Assembly (NCBI RefSeq): GCF_015207605.1
Contig: NZ_JADEWO010000044.1
Location: forward strand, 1-56,994
Reading direction: 5' to 3'
DNA length: 56,994 nucleotides
DNA from: Oculatella sp. LEGE 06141
Lineage (GTDB): Bacteria; Cyanobacteriota; Cyanobacteriia; Elainellales; Elainellaceae
In this document: positions 48,950 to 56,994 of the stretch, piece by piece
Numbering within the stretch: position 1 is the stretch's first letter
How the letters are laid out: every line of letters begins with the position of its first letter
Made by a program: the position numbers and the translations under genes
The notes under the pieces: generated by a model
What the model was told of the DNA's origin: nothing
Databases searched by the model: none
The model's input: only the letters and a program-made list of their open reading frames with translations

Positions 48950-49831
48950 GTGCAGCCTTTTACCTTCTTTATTAGCTATAGACGACAAGACACGGCACCA
49001 ATTGCACTGCTGCTCAAGAACGAGATCGAAAAGAGACTACAATTTGTGCGCGTATCCGTTGATGTCGAGGAAATGCAAGCCGGAGATCAATTCCCTGACC
49101 GTCTCAAGAGTTTAATTCATGAGGCTCATGCCACGATCGTCCTGATTGGCAAGAACTGGATGCCTAAACACAGTACAAACCAAACGGAGCGACCAGGAGA
49201 CGATTGGGTTGCCCATGAGCTTGAGTACTCCAAATCTTCCCCCATTGCACATCCTGAAGGCGATTGCTTTGGGCTATCCGAGCGAGTTGTACTGCCAATA
49301 TTTGCAGATTGCGATCGTGGGTTTCAGCAATTTGAATTACCCGATTCGATCGCTTATCTCTCAAAGTTGCATTCCGAATACATCGACTATGCAGGCTGGC
49401 CTGTGGCTATTGGCCCACTCATTGACCGAATTGCAGTCAAACTAAACCTGAAGAAACGCCCGGATGCAGACGAATACCCAAAACCCGACCTGGCAAAAGC
49501 AAGAACGCAACCGTTAGGTGATCAAGAACTAGCTTCTATCCTCACCTACGATGACTACGAAGGTTGGTACATCGACAACTTTGGCAATGCCGAAGTGCGG
49601 TATCTAGTGAAGACATTCCGATTTCCACACTTCAATCAAGCGGCTGATTTTATGGAAATGGTAGCAAATCATTGCCGTGTACTCGACCATCACCCAGAAT
49701 GGCGGAATGTCTTCAACCATGTAACGGTATCGCTCACAACCTGGGACGCGCGTCGCAAGGTGACGATCTATGACTTGAACCTGGCCTTGTATATGAACAT
49801 GGCTGCAAAAGCAGTTGTAAAACGCACATAG
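48950..49831 (+). CDS. TIR domain fused to pterin-4a-carbinolamine dehydratase domain
   Basis: Residues 4-165 form a bacterial TIR domain: FFISYRRQDTAPIALLLKNE, VSVDVEEMQAGDQFPDRLK, VLIGKNWM and DDWVAHELE. In DDWVAHELE, Glu90 or Glu92 sits where the catalytic glutamate of NAD-cleaving TIRs lies. After a short linker, residues about 186-290 form a pterin-4a-carbinolamine dehydratase (PCD/DCoH) domain with LDHHPEWRNVFNHVTVSLTT, the His247-His248-Pro pair and Asp275. The third active-site histidine is Trp265, a substitution I believe some family members carry, and the acidic position before HHP is Arg243. AAGGAG sits 5 bases before the GTG start, a perfect site. TIR domains cleave NAD or act as adaptors, while PCD normally regenerates tetrahydrobiopterin or binds transcription factors. 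A PCD sensor coupled to a TIR effector is inference. Confidence 0.9.
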   Translation: MQPFTFFISYRRQDTAPIALLLKNEIEKRLQFVRVSVDVEEMQAGDQFPDRLKSLIHEAHATIVLIGKNWMPKHSTNQTERPGDDWVAHELEYSKSSPIAHPEGDCFGLSERVVLPIFADCDRGFQQFELPDSIAYLSKLHSEYIDYAGWPVAIGPLIDRIAVKLNLKKRPDADEYPKPDLAKARTQPLGDQELASILTYDDYEGWYIDNFGNAEVRYLVKTFRFPHFNQAADFMEMVANHCRVLDHHPEWRNVFNHVTVSLTTWDARRKVTIYDLNLALYMNMAAKAVVKRT

Positions 49832-50293
49832 TAGCGATATATCACCACTCATCGGCAACAGGTCAACGATAAGAGGAAAGGTATAGCATCAATCATATTC
49901 GCAGCAGATGCCAACCTTACTTCAATGCCAGTGCTCCCGAAGCGCTTTCTTCTCCTGAGTTGGCGTTGGCTACGCTCAGACTGCCATATTAGTAAGGGCG
50001 TAAAATTCCGACACGCTCAATTTACGTGTCGGTGAACGATCAAGCAAGATGTACTTATATGGACAGGCAGACGCACCCATCAATACGGCACCAGCCGATG
50101 TTGCTTGATAGACAGAGCAATCTTTAGAAGCATACAAGAATTACCAGTGGCTCGAGGTTGAGCGAAAAAGCCTCTCGATCGCCTGACTGCGAATGATTCA
50201 CCTACCCCTTATGGACTCTGTCGAAAGGTCATTCCGACCAACTCACTGAATGAAGTAAAACTAAGGATGATCCACCTCATAAACACTGTTTCT
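49832..50293. other. Intergenic region without recognised genes
   Basis: It contains a small hairpin (about 50008-50032) and a short open stretch ending near 50180 whose translation (AYKNYQWLEVERKSLSIA) looks like the tail of a lost gene. No intact gene is visible. Confidence 0.4.
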
Positions 50294-50713
50294 ATGAAAT
50301 CAATTACTACATTGCTTGCTGCTATGGGACGTTGGGCTGTTACCGCTCTGTTTTGTGCGTCAGCGATCGCCTTTACATGGCAAGGCACCTTCTTCTCAAA
50401 CACTAGCGCAATGGCTGCTCCTGGTACATTGGTAATTGCAGCCACCACAGACACAGGTAGCCAGATCCAACGGGAAAACAAAAGCTTTGTTCGGGATGCA
50501 GCCGAAAAGGTTAAGGAAACCGCCAACAAAAACGCCGACCGAGTTGAGCGCTCGACAGACAACAGTGCCGTTGAACGTAAAGCCCAAAGAGATGCCGATC
50601 GCATTGAAAAGAGAGCCAATGAAGATGCGGATCGGACTCAGAAGGCGATCGACGACAATGTAAATGCCGTTGAACGTGCTGTTGAAAGCATCAAAGACGT
50701 TTTTAGCAACTAA
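50294..50713 (+). CDS. Exported coiled-coil protein of unknown function
   Basis: The 139-residue product starts MKSITTLLAAMGRWAVTALF with a signal peptide and an AMA-AP cleavage near residue 41. The mature part is a highly charged helix with repeated units of the type R-D-A-D-R-x-E-K and N-x-D-A-D-R, giving a coiled coil of about 80 residues. It may act as a periplasmic or lumenal structural or stress protein, somewhat like CsbD-like and late-embryogenesis-like proteins; I cannot name a family. The frame opens nine codons upstream at 50267. A strong terminator follows at 50752. Confidence 0.75.
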   Translation: MKSITTLLAAMGRWAVTALFCASAIAFTWQGTFFSNTSAMAAPGTLVIAATTDTGSQIQRENKSFVRDAAEKVKETANKNADRVERSTDNSAVERKAQRDADRIEKRANEDADRTQKAIDDNVNAVERAVESIKDVFSN

Positions 50714-50751
50714 AAAATAGACCATTACTTTTCCTCACCTTTCTTGAGAAG

Positions 50752-50796
50752 AAAGCGGTTAAAAGCTAGTTCAAGCTAGACTTTCAACCGCTTTTT
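50752..50796 (+). terminator. Rho-independent terminator
   Basis: A long stem (50753-50769 pairing with 50776-50793, one G-U and one bulge) is followed by five T residues. It ends the exported coiled-coil gene. Its A-rich left arm means it could also serve the minus-strand YhhQ gene converging at 50839. Confidence 0.8.
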
Positions 50797-50838
50797 CGCT
50801 TGGAAGATGGTTCAAAGGGGCTAATTGTCGAAAAATCT

Positions 50839-51534
50839 CTATTGAATCGATGACTTGCTAACGCTGGTAATGTGGAACGGGTTGAAATCAGTTTGAATAT
50901 CATAATGGTCTTCTTGCTCTTGCTGCTTCAACCATCCCGTCATCCAATAAGTGACCGGAGTAAACAAAATTTCAACACCACACTTAAAGATATAGTTCGA
51001 GACAATTAGCGTCCATAGCAACGCATTTGGAAAGATACCCGTAAATGCAATCAGGATAAACAGCGCGGTATCCACCACCTGACCCACCAGCGTAGAGCTA
51101 ATGGTTCGCGTCCACAGCCAGCGGCCACGGGTACGAATTTTCAACTTTGCCAGAATGAAGGAATTGGAAAACTCACCCGCAAAATAGGCGATTAAACTGG
51201 CCGCTACAATGCGAGGCGTGAGTCCTAAGATTTGCTCATAAGACTCCTGATAGCTCCACTCAGCCGCCGGGGGCAGCGCACCCACCACCATAAACGTCAC
51301 AGACATCAGCAGAGCCGAAATGAAGCCCAGCCAGATCACCTTACGCGATCGCCCGTATCCATACACCTCCGTTAAAACATCGCCAAAGATATAGCTCAAC
51401 GGAAACAGAATGGTGCCACCGTCAAAGGTAAACGAACCCAGGTTAACAATTTTAGTAGAAGTGACATTTGAAATGAGCAGAACCGTTACAAACAAAACGG
51501 TAATGGTGTCTAAATGCTTAAACGATTTGGTCAC
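50839..51534 (-). CDS. Queuosine precursor transporter (YhhQ/VUT family)
   Basis: A 231-residue membrane protein of the YhhQ (DUF165/VUT) family. The signature is visible as ISNVTSTKIVNLGSFTFDGG, FPLSYIFGDVLTEVYGYGRSRKVIW and the later SSTLVGQVVDTALFILIAF. About six membrane helices take up queuosine precursors (preQ0/preQ1) for tRNA modification. The start is GTG at 51534 with GGGA upstream. I looked for a preQ1 riboswitch in the 225-base leader and did not see one. The gene is divergent from ppk. Confidence 0.93.
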   Translation of the reverse strand: MTKSFKHLDTITVLFVTVLLISNVTSTKIVNLGSFTFDGGTILFPLSYIFGDVLTEVYGYGRSRKVIWLGFISALLMSVTFMVVGALPPAAEWSYQESYEQILGLTPRIVAASLIAYFAGEFSNSFILAKLKIRTRGRWLWTRTISSTLVGQVVDTALFILIAFTGIFPNALLWTLIVSNYIFKCGVEILFTPVTYWMTGWLKQQEQEDHYDIQTDFNPFHITSVSKSSIQ

Positions 51535-51759
51535 AGCGGCAACGTCCCTTCTGGCTTGCTACAAGCTTAACGGGTGGTTAGAGTTGAATTTTCCACCGTT
51601 TTCATTTTAGAGTGCGTTGAGGCAAGCGGAATAGAGAGATGGGGCGCTCCACCACCCCCATTGTCTCTACCTTGAACGGAGTAGTCTAGAACACTCGCGC
51701 TTCTCAGCGCTTTTTGAGAGGATAACGCAAGACCAAGTCCCTGCCTCCACCGAAACACC

Positions 51760-53937
51760 ATGCCCAGAGCAAAAGAGAGCAAGCCTGAAATCAACCTGCA
51801 CGACCCCACGTTGTACTTCAGCCGAGAACTAAGCTGGCTTGAGTTTAACCACCGGGTGCTGCAAGAAGCGTTAGATCCGCGCACGCCATTGTTAGAGCGG
51901 TTGAAATTTACGGCTATTTTTAGTTCTAACTTGGACGAGTACTTTATGGTGCGGGTTTCGACCTTAAAAGAGCAGGTTGAAGCTCAAGTCAGCCGTCTCA
52001 CGCCTGATGGGCGCACCCCACAAGACCAGTTAAGTGAAATTAGCGATCGCCTGCGGCCAATGGTAACAGAACAGCATCGCCATTTTGAGCGAGAACTGCG
52101 ACCCCGGTTGGCAGAAGAAGGGGTGCATATCCTCAACTACATGGATCTCAGCCAGGAGCAGCGCTTTTATTTGCAGCGGTATTTCGAAGAGCGCATTTTT
52201 CCAGTGTTAACGCCGCTTGCCGTTGATCCAGGGCATCCCTTCCCCCACATCTCAAATCTCAGCCTTAACTTGGCGGTGTTTGTGAAAGATCCAGAAACGG
52301 GCGAAGAACACTTTGCTCGCGTTAAAGTCCCTAATATTTTGCCTCGCTTTATTGCCTTCCCAGACGAGTTGCGACCGTACAACGGACAGCACACCGTTTG
52401 GAGCGGCGTTCCCCTGGAGCAGGTGATGGCTCATAACCTGGAACTGCTGTTTCCGGGGATGAACATTCAGGAATATCATCTCTTTCGGATTACGCGAGAT
52501 GCCGACTTTGAAGTGCAGGAATACGAAGCGGATGACCTGCTGTTGGCGATCGAACAAGAGCTTCGGCGGCGGCGGCTGGGTGGATTTGTCGTACGGCTAG
52601 AAATTCAACCCTCCACCCCTAAACTGGTGCGGGAAACGCTAATGCGGGAGTTGGGCTTAACCGAAGGTGATGTGTATGAGGTCGAAGGGCTGCTAAACCT
52701 CAAGGATTTGATGTCTTTCCTGTCGCTGCCCTTACCAGAGCTGAAAGATCCGCCGTGGAGTCCGGTGATTCCCACCCGACTGAAATGGGTAGGTGAACTG
52801 GAAACCACCAGCGAACGGGGTGAAACAGAAACAAGCGACGACTTTTTCTCGGTTATTCGGCAGCAGGATTTGCTTTTGCACCATCCCTATCATTCTTTTT
52901 CAGCAACGGTGCAGCAGTTCATTATGCAAGCTGCTATTGATCCAGATGTGCTGGCGATTAAAATGACGCTGTATCGCACATCGGGCGATTCTCCCATTGT
53001 TAATGCGCTGATTACCGCCGCTGAACACGGCAAGCAAGTGGCGGCTCTGGTGGAGCTAAAAGCCCGATTTGATGAAGAGAACAATATCAACTGGGCGCGA
53101 CGGCTAGAGAGCAGCGGTGTGCATGTGGTGTATGGGCTGGTGGGTCTTAAAACCCACACAAAGGTGGTGCTGGTGGTGCGGCAAGAGGGCGATCGCATCC
53201 GTCGATACGTTCACATTGGCACGGGCAACTACAACCCCAAAACCGCAAAGCTTTACACCGACCTGGGGCTGTTGAGCTGTCGAGAAGAACTGGGGGCTGA
53301 TTTGACGGATTTGTTCAACTTCCTCACGGGCTACTCTCGGCAGCAGTCCTATCGGAAGCTGTTGGTCGCTCCAGTGAATCTGCGCGATCGCATGATTGCC
53401 CTGATTCGACGCGAAATTGACCACTGCAACAATGGCAAACCGGGACGAATTATCGCCAAAATGAATGCGTTGGTTGATCCAAAACTAATTGCAACGCTGT
53501 ATGAAGCGTCTCAGGCTGGGGTGGAAATTGATTTAATCGTGCGCGGTATCTGCTGCCTGCGGCCTGGGTTAGATGGCATCAGCAACACCATCCGCGTCAT
53601 CAGCATTGTAGGACGGCACCTGGAACACTCCCGCATTTTCTACTTCCACAACAACGGCCAGGACGATATATTCATCGGGAGCGCAGACTGGATGCCGCGA
53701 AATTTAGACCGACGGGTGGAAGCTGTAACGCCTATTCTGGATACGGCGATCGCCACCGAACTGCGCGAAATTCTTAATATTTTGCTCACCGACAATCGGC
53801 AGGCATGGGAACTACAGCCAGACGGAGAGTATGTGCGGCAATATCCCTCGAAAGATGAAGCAGAACACAGCGCTCAAACTGTTTTGATGCACATGGCAAT
53901 GCACCCAACCAGCCCAACGGATCAACCTCCTGCTTAA
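51760..53937 (+). CDS. ppk1: Polyphosphate kinase
   Basis: The 725-residue PPK1 makes inorganic polyphosphate from ATP reversibly. The N domain begins LYFSRELSWLEFNHRVL; the head domain follows and then two C-terminal phospholipase-D-like lobes. The autophosphorylated His lies in GLKTHTKVVLVVR and the second essential His in GRHLEHSRIFYF. RIIAKMNALVDPKLI and IGSADWMPRNLDRR are typical. It is cytosolic or membrane-associated and stores phosphate. In this window it sits some 26 kb from the RTX phosphatase genes, so there is no operon link. A histidine kinase gene converges with it 23 bases downstream. Confidence 0.97.
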   Translation: MPRAKESKPEINLHDPTLYFSRELSWLEFNHRVLQEALDPRTPLLERLKFTAIFSSNLDEYFMVRVSTLKEQVEAQVSRLTPDGRTPQDQLSEISDRLRPMVTEQHRHFERELRPRLAEEGVHILNYMDLSQEQRFYLQRYFEERIFPVLTPLAVDPGHPFPHISNLSLNLAVFVKDPETGEEHFARVKVPNILPRFIAFPDELRPYNGQHTVWSGVPLEQVMAHNLELLFPGMNIQEYHLFRITRDADFEVQEYEADDLLLAIEQELRRRRLGGFVVRLEIQPSTPKLVRETLMRELGLTEGDVYEVEGLLNLKDLMSFLSLPLPELKDPPWSPVIPTRLKWVGELETTSERGETETSDDFFSVIRQQDLLLHHPYHSFSATVQQFIMQAAIDPDVLAIKMTLYRTSGDSPIVNALITAAEHGKQVAALVELKARFDEENNINWARRLESSGVHVVYGLVGLKTHTKVVLVVRQEGDRIRRYVHIGTGNYNPKTAKLYTDLGLLSCREELGADLTDLFNFLTGYSRQQSYRKLLVAPVNLRDRMIALIRREIDHCNNGKPGRIIAKMNALVDPKLIATLYEASQAGVEIDLIVRGICCLRPGLDGISNTIRVISIVGRHLEHSRIFYFHNNGQDDIFIGSADWMPRNLDRRVEAVTPILDTAIATELREILNILLTDNRQAWELQPDGEYVRQYPSKDEAEHSAQTVLMHMAMHPTSPTDQPPA

Positions 53938-53959
53938 CCTTTTACCTGCTTAACCTCTT

Positions 53960-55336
53960 TTATAGGTATCCCATTCTCTCCTGCGGAATTCGCACAATGA
54001 ACGTTGTGCCCACTCCTAACTGGCTCTCGACAGAAATAGTACCCTGATGGAGATCCAGGCAGCGTTTGACTACCGCTAGCCCCAGTCCCGTACCCATCAG
54101 TTCCCTGGCATTGCGACCACGACTAAACGGGTCATAGAGCTGAGACTGATCCTCTGGGGCAATGCCAATACCGTTATCTTTGACTAGAAAGACGATCGCG
54201 TCTACCTCACGAATTAACGTGAAATCAATTGAGCTATCGGGCGGTGAATATTTAATCGCATTAGAGAGCAAGTTGCTGAGAACAGAATAAAGCAGTTTTT
54301 CGTCGGCATAGGCATGGGTACAGCTGCCTTGTTGAGTGAAATGAATCGATCGCTTATTTTCACTAAACACCTGAAAATCTTCAATTAAATTCAAGCAAAA
54401 GGTTTGAATCTCCACCGTCTCCGGGTTATATTCCAGGTTGCCAGCATCGGCTCTAGCCAGTGTCAGAATATCGCTCAGCAGTTGGGTCATCATCTTTGCC
54501 GAAGATTGAATGCGATATAGATTTTTCAGCTTGATCGGTTCGACCTGCTGCTTTAAAGTTTCACCTAACAGTTGAGCCGACCCTAAAATTAAGCTAAGCG
54601 GCGTGCGAAATTCGTGAGACACCATTGAAAATAGCTGGAGTTTTAGCTCGCTCATTTTCTTTTCCTGCACCAGCGTTTGTTGCAACGATTCTGCCCGCTG
54701 CCGCTTTGCCATCTGGCGATACAGCAGGGCATACACGCCTAACAAAATTCCAAACGTCAGCACTGCGGCCAGCGGCTCAATTAGTAGCCGAAACTGTAAA
54801 TTAGACTGCGCTTGCTCCACCTGAGTTTGCAGCAACTCTTCTTCCGTGGCTTCTAGCGCAGCAATGAGCCGATTGATCTCATCCTGGTTTTGTTTGGTTT
54901 GGGTAATGAGCGGGTCGCTGGCCGAAATTTCGGTTTGTCGTCCCTGGTATAGCTCAATCGTCTGCTGAAACAGTTGCAACTGCCGCCCAATCGCCTGTTC
55001 TAACAACGAGAGGCGCTGCTGCTGGATGGGCGTATCGGCTAAAGGGTCTCGAAGACGATGGAAAATAGTGTCGAATCGCTGGACGGCAGTACGATAGCGC
55101 TCTAGCTCGTCGGCATCGTTAAACAGGATGTATCCCCAACGGCGTGATTCTGCTTCGGCCAGCGTCGCTGAAACGTCGGTCAATGAATCTAGAATGTCGT
55201 TGGTTCGCCTCACCCGCTCCGCACTGTTGACCAACTGCGTCGCATTTTGATACGACATAATGCTAAGTGTGCCAATGAGGGCGATCGTCATCATAAAGCC
55301 CCCAGTAATCCATTTTCCTTCGCGTGACCACTTCAT
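53960..55336 (-). CDS. Membrane-bound sensor histidine kinase, CHASE3-like sensor
   Basis: The 458-residue kinase has a first membrane helix (about 11-29), an external helical region of the CHASE3 type (30-185, with ERVRRTNDILDSL and AEAESRRWGYI), and a second membrane helix (187-206). A HisKA domain follows with His241 in MVSHEFRTPL, then the ATPase domain with NLLSNAIKYSP (N box), DNGIGIAP and GTGLGLAVV. It autophosphorylates and signals to a response regulator, most likely the one transcribed divergently at 55400, a 63-base gap. The signal is unknown. The gene converges with ppk. Confidence 0.95.
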   Translation of the reverse strand: MKWSREGKWITGGFMMTIALIGTLSIMSYQNATQLVNSAERVRRTNDILDSLTDVSATLAEAESRRWGYILFNDADELERYRTAVQRFDTIFHRLRDPLADTPIQQQRLSLLEQAIGRQLQLFQQTIELYQGRQTEISASDPLITQTKQNQDEINRLIAALEATEEELLQTQVEQAQSNLQFRLLIEPLAAVLTFGILLGVYALLYRQMAKRQRAESLQQTLVQEKKMSELKLQLFSMVSHEFRTPLSLILGSAQLLGETLKQQVEPIKLKNLYRIQSSAKMMTQLLSDILTLARADAGNLEYNPETVEIQTFCLNLIEDFQVFSENKRSIHFTQQGSCTHAYADEKLLYSVLSNLLSNAIKYSPPDSSIDFTLIREVDAIVFLVKDNGIGIAPEDQSQLYDPFSRGRNARELMGTGLGLAVVKRCLDLHQGTISVESQLGVGTTFIVRIPQERMGYL

Positions 55337-55399
55337 AAACGTTTGGATTTTGGATTAGAGTCAATGTTAGATTGGGTTGCTCATACATCCGAACTCTCA

Positions 55400-56074
55400 A
55401 TGCGAATTCTGGTTGTAGAAGATGACATGCAGCTTGCTGACATGCTGACTGAGGCGTTAACCAACCGTCAGTATGCTGTAGATGTTGCCCATGATGGCGA
55501 GTCCGCATGGGATTGGATTGAAATGTTGGACTATGATTTGGTGCTGCTAGATATTACCTTACCGAAGATCAGCGGCCTGCGGTTTTGTCAAAAGCTGCGC
55601 GATCGCAACTTTCCCATTCCCGTCTTGATGTTAACGGCACGGGATACGATCGCCGACAAAATCATTGGTTTGGATGCCGGAGCCGATGACTACATGGTAA
55701 AACCGTTCGATTTAGAAGAACTGATGGCTCGAATTCGGGCACTGCTGCGGCGAGGTAGTGCTACAACGCGGCTCTCGCTCTGTTGGGGAAGTTTGTGTTT
55801 GAACCCCAGCACCTATGAGGTAACCTACGAAGATCAGCTCATTTTACTCACGCCTAAAGAGTATGCGCTGCTAGAATTGCTGGTTTCGAACGGGCGACGG
55901 GTCTTGAGCCGACCGGGAATCATTGAACGGTTATGGTCGATGGATGAAGCTCCCACAGAAGAGGCGGTAAAGTTTCATATCAAGACCCTGCGCCAGAAGC
56001 TACGAACAGCAGGTGCCCCCGAAGATCTGGTAGAAACGGTGCATGGATTAGGCTATCGCATGAAACAAATTTAA
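55400..56074 (+). CDS. OmpR-family response regulator
   Basis: The 224-residue regulator has a receiver domain with Glu8-Asp9, phosphorylated Asp51 (DLVLLDITLP) and Lys101 in VKPFDLEEL. A C-terminal winged-helix DNA-binding domain of the OmpR type follows (LTPKEYALLELLVSNGRRV, HIKTLRQKLR, VHGLGYR). I start at ATG 55400 (MRILVVEDD) as in the family; the frame opens at 55343, but those 19 residues would overlap the promoter region. The divergent histidine kinase is the likely partner. A terminator lies 120 bases after the stop. Confidence 0.95.
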   Translation: MRILVVEDDMQLADMLTEALTNRQYAVDVAHDGESAWDWIEMLDYDLVLLDITLPKISGLRFCQKLRDRNFPIPVLMLTARDTIADKIIGLDAGADDYMVKPFDLEELMARIRALLRRGSATTRLSLCWGSLCLNPSTYEVTYEDQLILLTPKEYALLELLVSNGRRVLSRPGIIERLWSMDEAPTEEAVKFHIKTLRQKLRTAGAPEDLVETVHGLGYRMKQI

Positions 56075-56465
56075 ACCTCCCGAAAATCCCCCGCTTTCCT
56101 CCTGAGTTTTTTACCTTTAATGATTAGGCTATAACAGCAGGTTACAGGAGTTCTGAGACTTACTGCCTGCGCTTGCGGAACGATACTTTAAATTCCCTGA
56201 TCAGTTTATTGATCAGGGATTTTTTCCATAATTCAGGTATCAGGTGCAGACGATTTGAACCCACACACGAGTCTGGTTGCCTGGTTTTAATCATACACTC
56301 CCGAAATCCTCCCGAAATTCTCCCCGATTTCCCACGTTTGCGAGTTACGTTTGAACCATTGGAACGTATCTGGAGGCGTTCGGCGGTTAGGGCTAGGGAA
56401 TTCATTGATTTGGCTAAAATTGGGCAGCCTAAATTCATTGTTAAAGCCTCTCTACACCGCTTGTT
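56075..56465. other. Intergenic region with a strong terminator
   Basis: Apart from the terminator listed separately, both strands are open for 110-145 codons with random-looking sequence that I do not accept as genes. An isolated GGTTCAAATC on the minus strand (56252-56261) resembles a tRNA T-loop but its stem does not pair. Confidence 0.45.
56194..56225 (+). terminator. Rho-independent terminator
   Basis: A perfect 10-bp stem (56194-56203 with 56210-56219) and a 6-base loop are followed by six T residues; it ends the response regulator transcript. Confidence 0.88.
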
Positions 56466-56994
56466 ATGGCGACGTATTATTACCCCGAACAACCGCAATT
56501 GGCGCACAAGCACTGCTCTCACATGCTCCCCTCCTCTCCACCGGAGGGCGGTTTATATGACGTTGACGATCCAGATCATGCTGTACCTCGAGTACATCGA
56601 TCGCAGCTAACGGCTACTACTTTCTTTCAGCGCTACCAGAAACCGGGCATTCCCGTCATCATTACGGGTCTGTTAGACGACATGCCCATCTGGAACTTAA
56701 GTTTTCTCAATCAAAAGCTAGGCGAATTGGAACTGCCTGTTCGCTATTATGGACGCGATCGCTACCAGCAAGATAAGCGACAATGGACCAGCTCAGGCAG
56801 CGGAGTTGAAGCCCACCTCATGCGCTTTTCCCACTATGCAGAGATGCTGCGGAATGGTGAAGCCTACCAAAAGGATGCTTACCTGGCTCGCTGCTCGCTC
56901 AGCAACACCCCGCTGGCCGATGCCTCTAGCCTGCACCAGTCTGAAGCGGCGCTTGGCTTGAACGCGCCCGCTACATCCCTCAACCTCTGGGTGG
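56466..56994 (+). CDS. Cupin-like (JmjC/cupin_8) domain protein, N-terminal part
   Basis: The frame is open from 56445 and continues past the window end. From ATG 56466 it reads MATYYYPEQPQLAHKHCS..., then PRVHRSQLTATTFFQRYQKPG, PVIITGLLDDMPIWNLSFL, a basic RYYGRDRYQQDKRQW and ALGLNAPATSLNLWV. The sequence of a conserved helix, the PVIITGL strand and the later SLNLWV strand is that of cupin_8/JmjC-like Fe(II) oxygenases. The H-x-D iron motif would come just beyond the edge. No ribosome site supports the ATG strongly. Substrate and role are unknown. Confidence 0.8.
   Translation, partial: MATYYYPEQPQLAHKHCSHMLPSSPPEGGLYDVDDPDHAVPRVHRSQLTATTFFQRYQKPGIPVIITGLLDDMPIWNLSFLNQKLGELELPVRYYGRDRYQQDKRQWTSSGSGVEAHLMRFSHYAEMLRNGEAYQKDAYLARCSLSNTPLADASSLHQSEAALGLNAPATSLNLWV

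Noticed and set aside
51535-51759. preQ1 riboswitch in the leader of the queuosine precursor transporter
   Set aside because: No matching stem-loop with the conserved A-rich tail could be found before the GTG start.
56235-56275. tRNA-like T-loop GGTTCAAATC on the minus strand
   Set aside because: The flanking five bases do not pair as a T stem and no acceptor, D or anticodon arms can be placed upstream.
56160-56522. 120-codon minus-strand and 145-codon plus-strand open frames
   Set aside because: They overlap a strong terminator and the start of the cupin gene and show no recognisable protein pattern.

Overview
The window is cyanobacterial chromosome. It opens with the photosystem II genes psbD (tail only) and psbC in their classic overlap. 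It also carries a second-type phosphoribulokinase, a ferredoxin/NAD(P)H-type glutamate synthase pair (gltB-gltD), a cyanobacterial-length S-adenosylhomocysteine hydrolase, and dozens of copies of the HIP1 octamer GCGATCGC. GC content is moderate. Large secreted proteins, SLH proteins and many TPR proteins suggest a filamentous or morphologically complex lineage, but the species cannot be named from this sequence.

Layout. 1-6305: psbD/psbC, a ChlB-tail-like small protein, a SWIM zinc-finger protein, a PRK paralogue, a secreted protein and cysE. 6632-15912: an HlyD-type adaptor, an ABC-2 permease, then a minus-strand run of metabolic and membrane genes (zinc dehydrogenase, Asp/Glu racemase, DedA, ExoD, ahcY, NDH-2, DUF1499). 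16016-25434: three large minus-strand genes for envelope or secreted proteins: an SLH serine hydrolase, a 1432-residue phytase-like/tandem-GDPD/RTX protein and an RTX alkaline phosphatase. The last two look like a phosphate-scavenging pair exported by type I secretion. 25933-28600: small genes, a MITE-like element and a short tandem repeat.

28792-34664 is a compact five-gene minus-strand operon encoding a large TPR protein, a mini J-protein, a GrpE-like exchange factor, an Hsp70 with a short lid and a zinc-ribbon/TPR protein. This looks like a self-contained alternative Hsp70 machine. 35575-41736 is gltB-gltD, with a GTA-N8-TAC (NtcA-type) site upstream.

41858-49831 is an accessory region: a dynamin-like GTPase, a STAND-type NTPase with TPRs, an orphan DUF2281-type antitoxin, a wrecked RAYT transposase carrying a 123-bp MITE with 10-bp target duplications, a small conserved protein, and a TIR domain fused to a pterin-4a-carbinolamine dehydratase domain. 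The TIR-PCD fusion is the strongest candidate for an undescribed system. The end (50294-56994) returns to core functions: a signal-peptide coiled-coil protein, a queuosine-precursor transporter, polyphosphate kinase, a divergent histidine kinase/response regulator pair and the start of a cupin-like protein cut by the window edge.
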